Origin: Chitinophaga filiformis
GTDB lineage: Bacteria; Bacteroidota; Bacteroidia; Chitinophagales; Chitinophagaceae
DNA: 64,000 nt
Assembly: GCF_021646545.1 (NCBI RefSeq)
Contig: NZ_JAKIRP010000005.1
Coordinates: 395,148-459,147, forward strand
Reading direction: 5' to 3'
Shown: in pieces, positions 62,285 through 64,000 of the stretch
Position numbering within the stretch: the first letter of the stretch is position 1
Layout: every line of letters starts with the position of its first letter
The notes under the pieces: generated by a model
What the model saw: the letters and a program-made list of their open reading frames with translations, nothing else
Databases searched by the model: none
Told to the model about the DNA's origin: nothing
Made by a program: the position numbers and the translations under genes

Positions 62285-63784
62285 TTAACTTTGCTTAAGT
62301 TTCCAGTTATGTGGAAGAAGTTCTTTGATTCGGTTTACGGGATAGCTGGCTATTCTACTGAGAACGTCCTGTAACCATTCGACAGGGTCAACCTTATGCA
62401 TTTTACAAGTCCCAAGCAAGCTATATAGCATTGCGGATCTTCTCGCAGCCTCATGTGAGCCCGCAAACAGATGATTTTTTCGACCCAGTGCTATAGGTCT
62501 TATAGAGTTTTCAATCGGGTTGTTATCTGGTAACAGATGTCCTGTTTGAGCATATGCGCATAGTTTATTCCATCTTTTTATGCTATAAGCCAGTGCTTGT
62601 CCAATTGGGCTCTTAGGAAGGACTTGTGGATACTGGTTAATCATCCATACCCCTAACTCAGCGAGGATAGGAACAGCCTTCTCAAAACGGTGAGATTTAC
62701 GATCTGCTATATCATATGCCTGAGCATTGCATTCCCGCTCTATTTCATAGAGTAGCTGTATTTGCTGAAGAACATGCTCCGCACGGGTGCGATCATGTTC
62801 CAGCGCATCTACAAAATATCTACGCGCATGAGCCATGCAATGGATGAGATTTATTCCACTGCTTTCGGCAATCGTATCGTAGATCTGGTAACCATCCGTC
62901 TGGATTGTACCTTTAAATTTTTGTAACATTTGTGTGGGGCCATCTTTATTGCGCCCCTCCTGGTAGTCGAAGACTACCAGCTTGTTTATACTGTCCTGAT
63001 AGGCCCAAAAGAAGCCTCGATGAGTTTTTCCTTTCTTATCCTTGTCCAGTACTGGCATGGGACTCTCGTCGCACTGTATGTAGTCAGCATTAAGTACCTG
63101 ATCGACGAGAGCTCCATAAAGAGGGGTTATCAGGTTAGCCGCAGCACCAACCCAATCCGTCAACGTCGAATACGGAAGTTTTACTCCGGAACGCTCAAAA
63201 CGTTGCATTTGACGATGCAGGGGCAAGTGATCAACAAATTTATCGATGATCATTTGAGTTAACAGCCCCGGTCCTGCAATGCATTTCGGCAATGGCATGT
63301 CTGGCAATGGTGCTGTTATTATCTGGGAGGAATCTGCATTAGATTCCGGTGCCAGATACTTGGGCCGGATGTATCGTTTAACATATAGTTCTGCAGCCTT
63401 GTATTCCAAAACTTCTGTTTCCAGTTGCCCAATCCTCTTGCTTCCTTGTGGAAGATCTATCGGGTCTATAATAATTTCCTCTCTGCGTAAGTGATCGGGT
63501 AATTTATTTCTACCTGGGTGCTGAACCGGATCCGTATTGATTTTGTTACGGGTATAGGAGATTTTCTGGGCACTTATAATACTGCTGGTGGCCGTTTGGT
63601 CAGCTTTCATATCCAGTGATAATTGCTGTACTGATGCCTCTGTGGAAACAAACTTCTCGTGACGGCTACCAAAGATCATCTTCTTCAATACGGCCAGCTC
63701 GTGCTTTAACTGGCTGATGGTTTGTTCAGCCTGTTCATAACGTTCCTTATAATCAATGTTGGGGTGTTGCATCGTTAGGTGCAA
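62285..63784 (-). CDS. tnpC: IS66 family transposase
   Basis: 499 residues, the usual length for TnpC. The N-terminal leucine-zipper-like segment (YKERYEQAEQTISQLKHELA) leads to KKMIFGSRHEKF. The zinc-finger-like region is reduced (QLETEVLEYKAAELYVKRYI). The DDE domain begins at TLTDWVGAAANLITPLYGAL and carries DYIQCDESPMPVLD (first Asp) and FKGTIQTDGYQIYDTI (second Asp). The late NNPIENSIRPIALGRKNHLF contains the Glu. The IS66 C-terminal domain VDPVEWLQDVLSRI ends it. It appears intact and probably active. Confidence 0.93.
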   Translation of the reverse strand: MHLTMQHPNIDYKERYEQAEQTISQLKHELAVLKKMIFGSRHEKFVSTEASVQQLSLDMKADQTATSSIISAQKISYTRNKINTDPVQHPGRNKLPDHLRREEIIIDPIDLPQGSKRIGQLETEVLEYKAAELYVKRYIRPKYLAPESNADSSQIITAPLPDMPLPKCIAGPGLLTQMIIDKFVDHLPLHRQMQRFERSGVKLPYSTLTDWVGAAANLITPLYGALVDQVLNADYIQCDESPMPVLDKDKKGKTHRGFFWAYQDSINKLVVFDYQEGRNKDGPTQMLQKFKGTIQTDGYQIYDTIAESSGINLIHCMAHARRYFVDALEHDRTRAEHVLQQIQLLYEIERECNAQAYDIADRKSHRFEKAVPILAELGVWMINQYPQVLPKSPIGQALAYSIKRWNKLCAYAQTGHLLPDNNPIENSIRPIALGRKNHLFAGSHEAARRSAMLYSLLGTCKMHKVDPVEWLQDVLSRIASYPVNRIKELLPHNWKLKQS

Positions 63785-63822
63785 TGTTAGCCAATCATTC
63801 TGTAAATATTGTTAGCGCGATG

Positions 63823-63999
63823 TTAACGTGCTGGCATTCTTTGATTATATCGTTTTCGATAGTGCACCTTTTCCAGACTAATCCCCTGCAAGATCAATAT
63901 CAGCTGGCTATAGTTAATCACCACATGTGTTTGATCGTGCAGGAATGGTGGTAATTCAAACGTACCTTCCTCCAATCGTTTATGAAAGATGGCAAAGCC
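63823..63999 (-). CDS. tnpB: IS66 accessory protein TnpB, C-terminal part
   Basis: The frame is open from the window edge to the TAA at 63823-63825. The peptide reads FAIFHKRLEEGTFELPPFLH, then SQLILILQGISLEKVHYRKR, which matches the C-terminal half of TnpB (PF05717: L..RLE.G.F..P, L..L..G..L). It lies 39 bp upstream of tnpC, as usual. The start is outside the window. Confidence 0.85.
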   Translation of the reverse strand, partial: GFAIFHKRLEEGTFELPPFLHDQTHVVINYSQLILILQGISLEKVHYRKRYNQRMPAR

Positions 64000-64000
64000 A

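Larger units (their letters stand above)
62269..64000 (-). mobile_element. IS66 family insertion sequence (partial, right end outside window)
   Basis: It contains the tnpC transposase and the end of tnpB on the minus strand. The probable left end GTAATTCAGGAGAGGC starts at 62269, matching the GTAA start common in IS66 termini. The other terminus and any target duplication lie past position 64000. Confidence 0.75.

Overview
The window is chromosomal DNA of a Bacteroidota bacterium, most probably a Chitinophaga-like member of the Chitinophagaceae. Evidence: a type B T9SS sorting domain, GH47 and GH130 mannose enzymes, split RHS/DUF6443 proteins, PdxR, LytTR and Crp regulators of the Bacteroidota type, weak ribosome binding sites and TAnnTTTG-type -7 boxes. 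The genus is an inference.

Region 1 (1-10,480) is ordinary chromosome. It holds the tail of a GT4 glycosyltransferase convergent with a GH130 mannoside phosphorylase, two AraC regulators leading into a secreted GH47 alpha-mannosidase, a T9SS-exported multidomain surface protein, a DUF3592-like membrane protein, and a prohibitin-like protein paired with a small membrane protein.

Region 2 (10,534-39,921) is a 29.4 kb integrative and mobilizable element. It sits in the 3' end of a tRNA-Pro(CGG) gene, and 23 bp of that tRNA are repeated exactly at its far end (attL/attR). Just inside each end lies the same 20-bp repeat pair, read here as integrase arm sites. The order is tyrosine integrase, XRE regulator, a 110-nt imperfect palindrome, and then a mobilization block (membrane coiled-coil protein, relaxase, MobC, HTH protein). 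The mobilization block is bracketed by 62-bp GC-rich inverted repeats that are 89% identical. The cargo follows: a KAP-type ATPase; a three-gene RHS system with a NucA/NucB DNase toxin tip plus its SUKH immunity gene; an AbiC-like membrane protein; a DUF2971 protein; two HEPN-like proteins; a DUF6602-like PD-(D/E)XK protein; a long coiled-coil protein; and an orphan SUKH gene. It looks like a defence and interbacterial-competition island. The right end carries a degenerate tRNA-like gene with its own terminator.

Region 3 (39,922-57,268) is accessory chromosome. It is rich in small regulatory and redox modules (PdxR/MocR, AraC, Crp, SDR, MFS, GNAT, HD hydrolase) and in decaying genes: truncated AraC, SDR and DUF805 pieces. 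At 43,803-44,345 it holds a collapsed duplicate of the locus described next.

Region 4 (57,269-61,953) encodes a PAP2 phosphatase and an EptA/MCR-type phosphoethanolamine transferase, divergent from a LytS/LytTR two-component pair. This is probably a regulated lipid A modification unit. The window ends in an IS66 element (tnpC complete, tnpB running off the edge) beside the truncated tail of another gene.
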